64,000 bases of DNA from assembly GCA_024349245.1 (NCBI GenBank), contig JALDNG010000025.1:2115001-2179000 (forward strand), written 5' to 3'. Numbering within the stretch: position 1 is the stretch's first letter; every line of letters begins with the position of its first letter. Below are positions 25,401 through 36,663 of the stretch, piece by piece. The DNA is from Neodontobutis hainanensis (lineage: Eukaryota > Chordata > Actinopteri > Gobiiformes > Odontobutidae). Position numbers and translations under genes: made by a program. Below the pieces are notes generated by a model. It was not told where the DNA came from. It did not search any database and saw nothing but the letters and a program-made list of their open reading frames with translations.

Positions 25401-28400
25401 TGTTTCGAGATGCACAATAAGGAGGCACTGGGGAAAAAATGGGCTGCACTGTAGAGTTGCCAGAAAAAAGCCATTACTACGCAAATGTCACAAGGACAAG
25501 ACGGCTCTACCATTTGAGAAAATAAAGGGTATGTAATCTTATGAGCACAACTGTATGAGTGAAAGAAACCTTTTTGTGTTATCATTCATATTCTCTGAAA
25601 AACCACAAATTCTGCTAGGGTATTTTGGCATGCGCTCCACCAAGTGACCTAGGGGCGCCCCCCACTGTTTATGCTTTTCTAAACACTGAAACTTGATTTC
25701 AATGGCCAAACTCTGCATGTTATCCTTTTATTTAACCTATTATATTTCAAAAGTACCCTTCCCAAGCCCACTGTCCAGGACAGATGCATTGGTGCAAAGG
25801 CCTTATTTCCATCCAGACAATATTTGAATCATTAAAGAGGTGCAATACTGATGAAATGACCACAGTGAAGCTCAGATTCAGCACTGACACAGAAACACAA
25901 TATGAATGGACAAGTCTCAAAGTCCACAGAGACCAGTCCAAGAATCTCTGCATAAGGAAATCCCATCAGTCTGGGTGCAGCAGTAGCTCTGCTGTAAAAT
26001 ATGACTATTGGATTATTTGCCCCTGAAAAGATTTTCCTCCTTGTACCGTTTGACCCCTCGAATTCACGCTGGGACATACGTTTTCCATTCATTACACATG
26101 CAGAAGGTCCCCTGAATGATTTTTCAGCCCGAGTGTTGAGAGAAGAAATTCCATTATGACAGCCATAGACCCAGACTGAAATCTCCTTTTTTGACAGTGT
26201 GACAGGCCATCGCCCTGGCCACAAGCTGCATGAGTTCAATCAATAGGGACAATGTACAAGGTCACTGAAAAGAATTGCTAATGAAAAACAAAGTGGAAGT
26301 GAAGAAGCCAGAAAGCCATGTGGGGTCTCATTGAAGCTCATCGAAGGTAAACTAAATAAAAGCCAAGTGGAAACTGGAAATAGAGAAACCTAGAGCTTGT
26401 TATCCCAGCAATCCTCCTCAATCAGTATTCTTTAGACCTAGCCAACCATTTCTGTTGCCACCATAACTTTCAATCAAGCTTTTAACTGCTGCACTGTGTG
26501 GTGGGTGTGAATGCACAGCTGTGTGAGAGTTAGTGAGGACAACTGACAGATTGTAACAAAAGCCCAAAAAGGAGGTGGTGTGGACGGGAAACGGCACAGA
26601 AACGCTTTCTCAATGAGTTGTGGATGTTTCATATTTGTGTGCAAATAACAATATCAGGTTCTAGTGTTTAACAAGCAAACCACCCAACACAGAGAAAAAC
26701 AATAATCTGCTTGATGGTAACATAGAAGCGCCAGGAGGAAGCGGTTCTTCACACAGTCCTGTTGTATGCCTGTTGTATGTCTGGAGATAAGTCTGGCGGA
26801 CACTGCAGGCTGTGGCATGTCCAGCCAACATGCATCAGATGGAGAAGATTGTATTTCCGCAGCTAAATCAGTCTTTATTCACTAACTTTTCAACACTGAC
26901 AACAATATGTGTCCAAACCTGCTCCATCCTGGATGCCTCTGTCAGTACAGTAAATGCCATACTTGTCATACTTGGGAATTCATCTTCCCCTCAATGATTG
27001 CAAGCTGGCCAGGCCCTGATGCAGCAAAGCAGGCCCAGATCATGATGTTTCCTCAACCATACTTTACATCTGAGATGATGTTTTCATTTAGATATGCCGT
27101 GCCTTTTCTACGCAAGAGGTAGCGCTGTGTGTGTTTTTTTTTTTTAAATAGTAATCTTAGTTTCATTAGTCCAGAAAACACTTTACCAATACCGCTGTGG
27201 AGTATCAGTGTGCTCTTTTGCAAACATCAAGTATGCAGCAATGTTCTTTTTAGCAAGCAGTGGCTTCCTTCCTGGTGTCCTGCCGTGGATACCCTGCTTG
27301 TTCAGTGTTTTACGTGTTGTAAACTCATCAACAGAGATGTTAGCAAGTTCCAACGATGCCTTCAAATCTTTGACTGTAATTCATGGTTGTTTTTTACCTC
27401 ATTGATGAGTCTTTGTTGTGCTCTTGGTGTCATTTTGACTGGGTGCCTACTTCTTGGTAGAGTAGCAACAGTCCGAAAGCGTCTCCATTTGTAGATTGTT
27501 ACAATATTGTTGTATTGGTACAGCTAAACTGTAGACTGGTGAAAAGTCTTTGAAATAACTTTGTAACACTTTCCAGCTTTATGTAAAGCAATTGTAGCTA
27601 ATTCTTGATTGTAGCTCCTCTGAAAACTTTTTTTGGCGAGGCATGGCTCACATACGGTGTTCTTCTTGTACAGAGCAAATTCCAAAGTTTGAGGGGTTTT
27701 TGAAAATGAAAATAAAGAAAAAACAGTAATTTCAAAACCTTTGACTGGTAGTGTATAGTATATACCAAAAAGGTGTGCAGAACAACACCATAAATCTGCA
27801 GATCCACTATAAAGCTATGTTCAAATATAGAGAAACCCCAGTGTGCTTCTCCTGTCCTGTGCTGATAGAGGAAACCCAATGGCATCTCCTGATTTGACTG
27901 AGTGTAAACTGAACCCCTGTGGAGCACACTGTCCATGGTGTCTGCTCAAAAAAGAATTACAAAACAGAAAGGATTAGAGAAAAGACAAACACCTCCCACT
28001 GTTCACTGTTAGGTCAGTAGTTCCAAGGTTCCACCTACCGAATCACTGCCAGTTCCCCCTATGCAGCCAGTGATGAACATTTATCTTCAAAGCAGCTAAT
28101 TTCCCCTGACTGGTATTCATACGTCTGGTACAAGTTTCAAAAGTTGATTATCATTAGAATAGAGCCCGTCTGATTCCTGTGCCATCTTTTTGTGGGCTGT
28201 TTGGAGGGTTAACACCAGAAAAGGAATTCTATTTAACTTGACCCAAATCCATTCAACTGCAGGAAGAGAGTGTGTGGTCTGAAAACAAACCACAAGCCAA
28301 CTGGCCAAACAAAAGAATGAGCATTGTATACACACAGGCCTTAATATCATCCTAAAAAGAGGTTTGTGCTCCTGTGGGCATTTGCCTATAGCTGGAGAAG

Positions 28401-31400
28401 GCAAACACGACGCTGAAACTTCACAGGGCTGCTAATTGAAGAGGCCATTAAAGTCAATCAATGAGGGATTATTTGACCCTGCTAAAGTAAACACAACTGA
28501 CCTCCATTATGTCTACTTATCCCAAGCCTTCCTCTCGCCTGTCTGCGAGGAGTGGAGTCCAACACATTCCTCTGTTTCCTCACTTTTCCAACACAAAAAA
28601 GAAAAGCCAGGAGAAGGCTTAGGGTCAAGTTAATCTGCATGTTATGAAAATATATAGCAACATATTGATGAGCTCTAAAAATGAGGCAGGAGGAATAATA
28701 TCCATGTTATTGGACTAAAGGAGGGCATGGAGGGAACCCAACCGATGAAGCTCTGAAAGACACCAAGGCTGGTCTCATCAAGCTCAAGAGAGTCATACTT
28801 ATAAGACTTCATAACCTCAAAGACGAGCAGCAGGTACAGGCTTTGCAGCAAAATGCAAGTAGCGGCCAAGGAAAGGAGAAGAAATTCCTGTGGAGTGGGA
28901 TGATACCCTTCATAGAGGCACTGAACACTGACTTTGAGCTGCAGACTGGGGTAGTTGAGGCGAAGGATACAAGAAGAAGGAGTAGGAATAGCTGCTGATA
29001 CACCTCTGAGCTTTTAGAAACTTGGATGTCTCATTATCATGACTTTTCTCAGGGCAATTACTGCATAATAAGACACACATTACAGAAAAACCCGATCGAC
29101 AGCAGGTCCTTGGTCTGCTCTGTCTGCAGAGTGCTGTTCTGCCCCACCTGAGGACTACCATACAGTGGCAAGAAAAAGTATGTGAACCTTTTAAAATTTC
29201 ATGGTTGTCTGAATAAATTTATGACAGTCCCAAAGCGTCTCCATTTGTAGATAGTTTGCCTAACTGTAGACTTGTGAAAGTCTTTGAAATAACTTTGTAA
29301 CCCTTTCCAGCTTTATGTAAAACAACAATTCTTGATTGTAGCTTCTCTGAAAGCGCTTTTTGGTGCAGCATGGCTCACCTAAGCGTGTTCTTCTTGTGCA
29401 GAGCAAACTCCAAAAGTTTGAGGGGTTTTTAATCAGTCAAAATAGCTGTAGTCCACACCTCCAAACGTATTATCCTCACAAGACTCCAGGTGTGCCAAAA
29501 CCTTTGAGGTCATTAAATCAAGGTTGACATGCTATTTCCTCAAGCACTATAGTTTATTTTTGGTTATTTTCAATAAAGACATGAAAGATCAGAATGTTTT
29601 ATTATTTTTAGACACATTATGTTTGGCAATACCCTTGACTTAGATTAAGATCAGATCACATTTAATTTTTATTCAGAAAATCATGAATTTCCAAAAGCTT
29701 TCCATTTTTTGCCGTTGTATATATCCACCCATTGTTCTCCACAAATGGACCCAGACTCTGTAAAGCGGGAGATGGTTGGGGCCAAAGGTCAACTCATGTC
29801 TTGTTTTAATGACAGCACATTAATTCACTTCCTTCCGCTTGATATAATGTGTCAGAGCATGGCAGGCTGCACTGGGCTGTTATTTTATGGCTCATAGATC
29901 AACTCACCTCAGTAGGCATCCTGATCTTCTGGTGGAAAGAGTCACTAAAAGAGGTTACCTGGACCAAACCATGACCTACCAGCTGGTGCCATTCAGTAAA
30001 AACATGGGATTATAAGAAAGGATTGACTACGCAGCAGTCAGGCCTTTAGTCCAGCTCCTCTTGTTCTTATACCTTCTCAAACATCAGAAGGAAGTTAAAG
30101 GACTGTGGGCCATTTGTTACTGAGAACCTGGGCTCATTATGTTGAAAGGAAATGGAAAATGATCTGGAAGCCAAATGGCCTTGTGATTTTAAAAGCCCTT
30201 GGCACACAATTTATCTCATTGTACCTTCTTGTTATGAACCTGTGATGTAACTCCACTATAAAATGTATATTTTCCAAGAGAACGATTTGCATGCTCTAAA
30301 TTTCTCCAGATGTGAGGAAATACTATGGGGCAGAGCACAGAAGACTGTTTCTAATTAAAAGCTATGAAAACTCTACTAATGGCTGTTTCTTTGTCAATAT
30401 GTTCTAGTGCGTAGAGAGTAGAGGTGAAACTCTTTTAAGGCAAGGCAAGGCAATTTTATTTATATAGCACAATTCATACACTGGGTAACTCAAAGTGCTA
30501 ATACACAATGAATGGTAGATACAGAGAGGGTGTCACTGATCATGCTCCTGACATTGGTTTGAGTCCGTCTGACAGAAACCGCCCTCTGTTACTTCTACAG
30601 TAGCTCTCCAGGGGATATGACTGGGTTTGTAACAAATATTTGCCCTAAATGTAGTGGAGTAAAGATAAAAACTTCCTGCAGTTTAAATGTGCTGTCCCAC
30701 TGACTGTCCCGGTGTCTGTCTTGGTGTCTGTCTCTGTAACTGTCCCGGTCTTGGTCCCACTGACTGTCCCGGTGTCTGTCTCACTGACTGTCCCGGTGTC
30801 TATTCTGTTTTCCAGTTGGGCTACCAAAATTTTACAGTGCCCTGCCCAACGAGCTATCTTATCAGCTCTTATCTTACTAGTTATCTGTTGGAAAGCAACG
30901 GTGGAAGTTACTGATCATGCAAACATTTTTTATCCCATAAAGTATGTCATAAAAGCAGTCATTTATGTAAAGATCCAATTTCTTTTCGTAGTGCTTATTC
31001 TACCAAACCCAGAAGGAAGAAAGCTTTCTTTTCCTGAGCAGCTTGGCCATTCTGGCCATCACATTTTCAGCAAAGGGGATGAGCCCCACTGGCTGCTGCT
31101 ATAAAGCCGAAAAAACGCCTGCACATCTTGTAAACAGTGAACCATGGCTACGGAAAATCGAACCAGCCAGGTGGCTATACCCCCACTGGCTGTTTCTGCA
31201 TACACGGCAAATGGGCTGAAAAAACAAAAAAAAAAACAATTCAGATAAGAAATAACCAAAGCACACAAGAGACCAAAAAAGAACAAAAACGCGTATAAAT
31301 AGATCCAATAGAACCTCTAGGCCATCAAAGTCCTGACCCCTCTACACCTCACACTCATAGACCTGACCCCTCTACACCCTCACACTCACAGACCTGACCC

Positions 31401-34400
31401 CTCTACACCCTCACACTCATAGACCTGACCCCTCTACACACTCACAATTACAGACCTGACCCCTCTACACACTCACAGACCTGACCCCCCTACACCCTCA
31501 CACTCACGGACCTGACCCCTCTACACCCTCACACTCATAGACCTGACCCCTCTACACCCTCACACTCATAGACCTGACCCCTCTACACCCTCACACTCAC
31601 GGACCTGACCCCCCTACACCCGCACACTCACAGACCTGACCCCCCTACACCCTCACACTCACAGACCTGACCCCTCTACACCCTCACACTCATAGACCTG
31701 ACCCCTCTACACACTCACAGACCTGACCCCTCTACACCCGCACACTCACAGACCTGACCCCCCTACACCCGCACACTCACGGACCTGACCCCTCTACACC
31801 CGCACACTCACGGACCTGACCCCTACACTCTCAGCCCCTCTCAGACCTGCTCTATCCACACTCACACACTCAGAGCCTTATACAGCCTTTTTTGTATTTG
31901 AAGAAAACCATCTACAGTTCATTATCACGGATTCTAACAGATGAGAATGTTCTGCAAATTTGGCCAATAATAATCTCACCTAGAAGGAGGTATGAAGAAG
32001 ACACAGGGGTCTACACCGCTTTTTAACACTGAATCAATGACAACTATAAATTCAGAGCAAGTGTCTACTCCAGCACTGGATGTCAGCACTGGACACAGAA
32101 AAACACAAACAAGACAAAAAGCAAAGTGAAACGCAGAAAATCTGCTTAATGCAGCAGAAATCATTTAAATGGAATGATGATGAACTGAGAGCTTAAAGTT
32201 AAAAGTAAACTCTAAACTTCAGTTTGGTGAGGTGAAGAATTGGTTTAGTGTGAGAAGGTCACTATGTTGGGGTGTAAGAGGTGCAGGTGGCACGTGAAGG
32301 AATGATTTTCTTTTTCGGGTAATACAGCTTTAATAACAATTTAGATGACAACCTATACATTACTTAAATTAAAATATACTTTATTTTACAGATGTTCATA
32401 CCAAAATAGAGTATTGCTGTATCCATTTGCTTAGGACTAGGGATGAAATGGTATGAGACTGTGACAGTATGATTACCTTGAGAAAAAATATCACGGTTTT
32501 AAGGCATCACAAAATTGTTATAACTGTAAATGCTTTAAATTCCAAGGTAAATATGACATTAGCAAATGTGGTCATTATAGGTGTTAAATACAAACTGAAT
32601 TCATGATTTTAGGTAGGAAGTGTTCTTTTGGAGAAGCAATTTTGTAAATGACCACTGAAGTGCAAAGGAAAAAGCTGTCTTTTAATTACTAATCAACACA
32701 TCCCACATGTACAGTATTGTTCAAAATAATAGCAGTACAATGTGACTAACCAGAATAAGCCAGGTTTTTAGTATTTTTTTTATTGCAGTAGGTAAAGTAG
32801 ATTCTCAGATAAAACAAACAAGACCTAGCATTAATGATATGCATGCTCTTAAGGCTGTGCAATTGGGCAATTAGTTGAAAGGAGTGTGTTTCTAAACATT
32901 GTTGACTGTACAAACTCACTATTTTGTACAAACGTTTTTGTTTCTAGGATTTTGCAATCCTGTGAATCACCAAACTAATATTTAGTTGTATGACCACAAT
33001 TTTTTTTAAACTGCTTTACATCTGTGTGGCACCTCTCAGCTGTTATTCCACTCCACGATTCTTTAACAACATTCCACAATTAATTTACATTTCTTGTTTT
33101 TGCTTCAGAAACAGCTGCTCGGTTGGATTAAGGTCCGGGGATTGGGTTGGCCACTCCGAAACATTACATTTGTTGGTTTGGAACCAAGACTTTGCTGGTT
33201 TACTGGTGTGTTTGTGGTCACTGTCTCGTTGAAACAAACATTTCAAATGCGTGTCTTCTTCAGCGTAAGGCAACATGACCTCTTCAAGTATTTTGACAAA
33301 TGCAAACTGATCCATGATCCTGGCATGTGATAAATAGGTCCAACCCCATAGTTGGAGAAACATGCCCATATCATGATGTTAGCTTCACTGTTTTCACTGT
33401 CTTCACTGTGACTTGAATTCAGAGTTTGGTGGTCGTCTCACAAACTGTCTGTGTCCCTTGGACCCAAAAAGAACAATTTTACTCTCATCAGTCACAAAAT
33501 GTTCCTCCATTTCTTTTTAGGCCAGTTGATGTGTTCTTTGTCAAATTGTAACAATTGTAACAGAGGGACTTTACGGGGGATTCTTGAAAATAGATTAGCT
33601 TCACACAGACGTCTTCTAAGTGTCACAGTACTTACAGGTAACTCCAGACTGTCTTTGATCATCCTGGAGCTGATCATTGGCTGAGCCTTTGCCATTCTGG
33701 TTATTCTTCCATTCTTTTTGATGGTTGTTTTCCGTTTTCTTCCACTTCTCTCTGGTTTTGCTCTCCATTTATTTTAAAGGCATTGGAGATCATTTTAGCT
33801 GAACAGCCTATAATTATTTGCACTTCTTTATCGAGGTTTTCCCCTCTCCAATAAACTTTATAATCAAAGTACGCTGTTCTTCTGAACAATGTCTAAAACA
33901 ACCTATTTTCCTCAGGTTTTCAAATGCATGTTCAACAAGTGCTGGTGGCTTCATCCTTAAATAGGGGCCACCTGATTCACACCTAATTTCACACAATCTA
34001 CCTTTATGTATTTTTTACTGTTTAAAAGGTTTAGAACTGACTGTTTAGATGATCAGTTTATGTTAGTTCATTCTGACTTTACGATCAGTATAACAGGGAG
34101 CAAAAAAGAGAATTAAAACCATTATTATTCCAGCACATATCTGTTGACAGTGTGCTCCAAGTGATATGAAATTAAATGTACCGATACTGCCTCAGAGTGT
34201 TCAGACAGAGGTCCCACTTTCCCCACACTCTCACTGACACGGCTGCAGGAGCGGGTCTTGGATGGAGCTCCACTCACTTCTCTGATCCTGAGAAGCTGAT
34301 GGATGATGTTTGTTTGCTCAAATCGTTTCACACACGTACACACGCACACGTACAGACACTGGGATAGGGGCTGTCTAGGGCAGCCTTATTCCTCTGCAGT

Positions 34401-34652
34401 GTGTTGATTTTGGGCTACGTTTGCTTTTTTTCTGTCTCTTACTTCTCCTCAGTGTGAAAAGACTAAGACTTTCTAAGACTGTTCTAAGACTCAGACTTTC
34501 ATACTCGCTTTAAAGCAGCCAGTTAACAGTCCTTAAAATGAACACAAAACAATGACCAAGCACTCACCTCTGGCGCAGTCCGCCACTAAAACAGCCACAG
34601 AGATTAGGAGTGAAATCTTCAGGACGTCCACACTGACCAGAGAGACCCCCAT
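10482..34652 (-). CDS. fgfrl1: FGFRL1, fibroblast growth factor receptor-like 1
   Basis: Coding exons, 5' to 3' on the minus strand: 34652-34568, 17557-17285, 12983-12909, 12543-12259, 11776-11423, 10915-10482. They total 1506 nt, giving 501 residues (human protein 504), with every intron before the last exon in phase 1. Order: signal peptide (1 to about 26, starting MGVSLVSVDVL), Ig I (about 29-119), acidic linker (120-144, AEESESETGTD), Ig II (145-239), Ig III (240-357), transmembrane helix (about 377-397, VIIGIPAGIIFIFGTVLLWF) and cytosolic tail (398-501). Each Ig domain keeps its two cysteines and core tryptophan. The last exon encodes helix and tail then stops, so no kinase follows. The tail ends in tandem Tyr motifs (KIYPKIYTDI) and a His-rich stretch ending FQC, diagnostic of FGFRL1. 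Family knowledge: it binds FGFs and heparan sulphate, promotes cell adhesion and fusion, and modulates FGF signalling. Which teleost duplicate (a or b) cannot be told. Confidence 0.95.
12984..17284. other. fgfrl1 intron 2 (between Ig I and acidic-linker exons)
   Basis: About 4.3 kb without a convincing exon or recognisable transposon. A short GGCT microsatellite occurs at about 16391-16413. Small open frames on both strands lack homology that I recognise and lack splice context. Confidence 0.6.
21136..21854. mobile_element. hAT-like non-autonomous transposon with intact ends
   Basis: The left end begins CAGGGGTCC and the right end finishes GGACCCCTG, its exact inverse. Both sides are flanked by the identical 8-bp target duplication GTCTAGTT (21128-21135 and 21855-21862). 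Eight-base duplications and CAGGGGTCC-type ends are characteristic of hAT/Charlie elements. The 719-bp interior has no transposase. Around 21672-21723 it includes, in reverse, a piece of the same SINE tail seen at 49550-49893. Confidence 0.85.
23134..23157. repeat. (AT)12 microsatellite
   Basis: Uninterrupted alternating AT, 24 bases, in fgfrl1 intron 1. Confidence 0.9.
24660..24790 (+). repeat. Dispersed repeat family D, copy 2
   Basis: Shares TTTTACTATG, AAAAGCCCAAATGTAACC, GCCATTTTATTTCCCTGTGG and a CATCCATGTTTATTTACAAT end with the copies at 9538, 42620 and 49345. The upstream sequence AATACGTCTGTTTACGCAAT also matches the region before the 42620 copy, so the unit extends at least 60 bases further left. 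Confidence 0.65.
25085..25610 (+). mobile_element. Decayed Tc1-like transposon, 5' part of the transposase
   Basis: After frame breaks, the conceptual translation carries Tc1-type helix-turn-helix features (EIRDWLKKSGVAVSRCTIRR, then KPLLRK) in the open stretch 25267-25536. Upstream segments that should encode the first DNA-binding helix contain stops. The DDE catalytic region is missing. The right flank (about 25545-25610) resembles the fragment at 57205-57290, probably a transposon end. Confidence 0.7.
26990..27756 (-). mobile_element. Decayed Tc1-like transposon, minus strand
   Basis: The minus strand at 27365-27183 encodes KASLELANISVDEFTTRKTL, followed by a GRTPGRKPLLAKKN-type segment and KEHTDTPQRYW, typical of fish Tc1 transposases. 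The end at about 27730-27756 (CCTTTGACTGGTAGTGTA) is a typical Tc1 terminus. Frameshifts and the loss of the C-terminal half make it inactive. Confidence 0.75.
29165..29718. mobile_element. Short Tc1-type element with both ends
   Basis: The left end (CAGTGGCAAGAAAAAGTATG) and the reverse complement of the right end (CAACGGCAAAAAATGGAAAG) each lead into matching sequence containing TCATG.TT.TCTGAATAAA, forming long inverted ends flanked by TA. The interior (about 29225-29440) matches 27470-27700 of the neighbouring Tc1 remnant. It is therefore an internally deleted relative without transposase. Confidence 0.7.
30436..30520 (+). repeat. Percomorph-type interspersed repeat fragment
   Basis: AAGGCAAGGCAATTTTATTT followed by ATATAGCACAATTCATACAC is a motif seen repeatedly in spiny-rayed fish genomes, and supports a percomorph origin. 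Only one end is present. Confidence 0.5.
30683..30810. repeat. Minisatellite based on CTGTCCCGGTGTCTGTCT
   Basis: Irregular tandem array of units combining ACTGACTGTCCCGGTGTCTG and TCTTGGTGTCTGTCT-like segments, about five to six copies. Confidence 0.75.
31331..31830. repeat. 31-bp minisatellite, about 17 copies
   Basis: The unit contains GACCTGACCCCTCTACACC followed by CTCACACTCA and a variable trinucleotide (CAG, TAG or CGG) before the next unit. The period is 31 bases, with a few shortened units. Copies are highly similar, so the array is young or homogenised. It lies in fgfrl1 intron 1. Confidence 0.9.
32709..34140 (-). mobile_element. Decayed full-length-like Tc1 transposon
   Basis: The left end, CAGTATTGTTCAAAATAATA, is a typical Tc1-family terminus. 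Minus-strand pieces in order encode an N-terminal DNA-binding region (33996-33814 and 33889-33701), a middle domain (33695-33492, MAKAQPMISSRMIKDSLELP) and the C-terminal catalytic part with QSPDLNPTE (33369-33085). Many stops and frameshifts separate them, so it cannot make a transposase. The right boundary near 34140 is approximate. Confidence 0.75.
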
Positions 34653-35002
34653 GTCCCCCAAATCTACACATTTTCAAATATGAGAACAGAAGTCATAAAC
34701 ATGATCTACAAACTAAATAGGCTAAATAAATAATCAGTCAATTTAGACATTTTATACCATCACCGTTTCAGTGAGTTGGGCGTGTATTGTGCGCACAGAT
34801 TTGTTAAAACTGCAGTTTAAGTGGAAAAGCTCACTCTGTAAACACTTAGCTAACCGACCTCGTAAATGTTTTTGGTAGTTTGCCTTTGCCTAGCTTGCAG
34901 TTACCACTAGCTCTACGCATTTGGTGGGATAGGGAGACAAATAAAAATCACGAGTTTTAAAGAGCAAATTAGCTATAAATAAAACAAATGCCTGCTACTT
35001 AC

Positions 35003-35110
35003 CTTGGCAAACAATGAATGAGGTTACCCTTGTGTCAGCTTCTTGACATAGACGCTTTCAGCTAAAGTCCGTATTGTGTCCATGAATCAAAAAGTGACAG
35101 TGGTCAACTT
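35003..35110 (-). other. fgfrl1: Putative non-coding first exon of fgfrl1
   Basis: On the minus strand GCCAAG is followed by the consensus donor GTAAGT at 35003/35002. The coding exon 34652-34568 is preceded by an acceptor at about 34664, leaving 11 bases of leader in that exon. A 5' UTR exon ending at 35003 fits. Its 5' limit lies somewhere in 35100-35400 and is unknown. Confidence 0.45.
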
Positions 35111-35219
35111 TTCACCGACCTCCCACGTGCTTCTATCCGAGTGTGAAGAAAGCAGTCAAATGTGATCTGTAAAGACCGAGATTTGAATAAAGCGCAGTCA
35201 AAGCCCGTTAGTTTGAAGT

Positions 35220-35400
35220 CTAAGCCCAGTCTGTGCACGGTCCGGTCTGGCCGCAGCTCGGAGCCTTCTCTTAGCGCCGCCGTCATCGCAATGTTCAGCG
35301 GCGGACCAATCACAGCGCGCTCACGTGAACCCTTCATCTGGACCCTACAGAGGCGCACGCGGGGCAGGAACGCACGCGAGGCGAAACCTGCGTGGAGGTG
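35220..35400 (-). promoter_or_regulatory. fgfrl1: GC/CpG-rich promoter region of fgfrl1
   Basis: A local CpG-rich island in an otherwise AT-rich window lies just upstream of the putative first exon. It contains a CCAAT box (35306-35310, an NF-Y-type site) and a CACGTG E-box (35322-35327). Promoter function is inferred from position and composition. Confidence 0.5.
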
Positions 35401-35715
35401 ATAGTCTGACCACATCATGACCGAGCAGAGTGGAGAGGTTAAACTATAAAATAGTGAAAAATAGGGTTATATGTAACCACCAGCTATGTCTATTTGGCTT
35501 TTTTTATTTACAACATGTATTATTTTGTTTTAATGTTTAACTGTGACTGGCACAAACCAATTAACACTAACACAACCCATTCGTTGAACTTGTGAGTGAA
35601 TAGAGCCTAGTTTACACTTCTATTGAAATAGAAATTAGTAAAAATTTTATGTAAAACTGGGTGCAGTTGTGGTGACGTTTGTCAATCTTGTGCAAATGCA
35701 ATATTCATAACATTG

Positions 35716-36660
35716 TTGTTGAAGTTTACAAATGAAAATGCTGGTTTTCAGAGTAGTATTTCTTGTACCATTCTCCAACTTTGTGCAACAAATTTAGAAA
35801 AAGGAAGTTGGCCGTTGTAAACAGAGACCACTTACTTTCAACATAAAAGCTCTGGGCTCAATGATTAGCGCTGCGGAAAAACGCCATTTAAAAGGCTAAT
35901 AATTGTGTTGTTGTAGCGTAGCCGAAATATTTTGACTTGTTTGGTGTTTCTCAGGTGTCATTTTTAAACTATAGCTACCAGGCTACCGTTACACAAAGTA
36001 TAATTATAACAAATATATAATCCGCTCACCACGAATCTGATTTTGTGTTATACACAGCAGAACAACATATCCCAGTTATGACATGACAGCTCTGTTGTAG
36101 ACTATTTTTAATTATATAAATCTGTAAGTCAATTTCCTGAAGCATCTGATGCGTAATTTTAATTTGTATTACTGATGCCACATTTGATGGATACTTGTGC
36201 AAGTAAAGTTGCTGATGTCCTCTCTCAGAGGACTCTCAGAGGACCACAACAACCAGCCATTGTGTATTGCTCTTGTGTGATGCCTCCCTCTCCCATTTAC
36301 CTGTCCAGTACTGTTGTATTCTCTGACATTCTCTGTGTCATGTCAGAGAATAGAAATACAAATAGAATAACATAAAGTCAGATTCTTGGGCAGTTGATCA
36401 TATATTTCTTATAATTATATTTTGTGTAATGGTAGCCTGATATAGTCTAAAAATTACACCTGATAAACACAAAACATGTCAAAATATATAGGCTATTATT
36501 TCCGCATCGCTATTCGTTAGCCCAAAGCTTTTATGTTGAAAGGAAGTGGTTTCTGTTTACACTGACCGACTTCCTTTTTCTAAATTCGTTGCACAAAGTT
36601 GGAGAATGGTAAAAAAAAAAAAAAACTGAAAACGAGCATTTTCATTTGTAAACTTGTACA
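35716..36660. mobile_element. Foldback/MITE-type element with about 300-bp inverted arms
   Basis: The left arm (about 35720-36060) and the reverse complement of the right arm (about 36370-36660) match over most of their length. Shared blocks include TTTACAAATGAAAATGCT, ACCATTCTCCAACTTTGTGC, TTTAGAAAAAGGAAGT, TTTCAACATAAAAGCT and CAGGCTACC. The spacer is about 300 bases without coding potential. Arms differ by substitutions and small indels. Confidence 0.8.
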
Positions 36661-36663
36661 TAG

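Larger units (their letters stand above)
17558..34567. other. fgfrl1 intron 1 (17 kb), transposon-rich
   Basis: The large first intron separates the signal-peptide exon from the Ig I exon. It contains an hAT-like element, several Tc1-like remnants, two minisatellites and one dispersed repeat copy, all listed separately. A fragment at about 32440-32560 resembles another fish repeat. The stretches 17700-21100 and 21900-24300 show nothing I can identify apart from the TA repeat. Regulatory elements may be present but cannot be recognised without alignment. Confidence 0.6.

Noticed and set aside
31331..31830. Possible CRISPR-like regular repeat array
   Set aside because: Units are contiguous with only a variable trinucleotide and no unique spacers, in a eukaryotic intron. 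It is a minisatellite.
33085..33996. Transposase frames as a possible domesticated gene
   Set aside because: The pieces are separated by many stops and frameshifts, with no sign of splicing or preserved catalytic triad.
10482..34652. Identification of the Ig-domain gene as fgfr3
   Set aside because: The exon after Ig III encodes a transmembrane helix, a short His-rich tail and a stop. No kinase exons exist before tacc3, which fits fgfrl1 only.
35104..35418. Minus-strand 104-codon frame at the fgfrl1 promoter
   Set aside because: It lies in the GC-rich promoter/5' UTR region, where stop codons are scarce by composition. No homology recognised.
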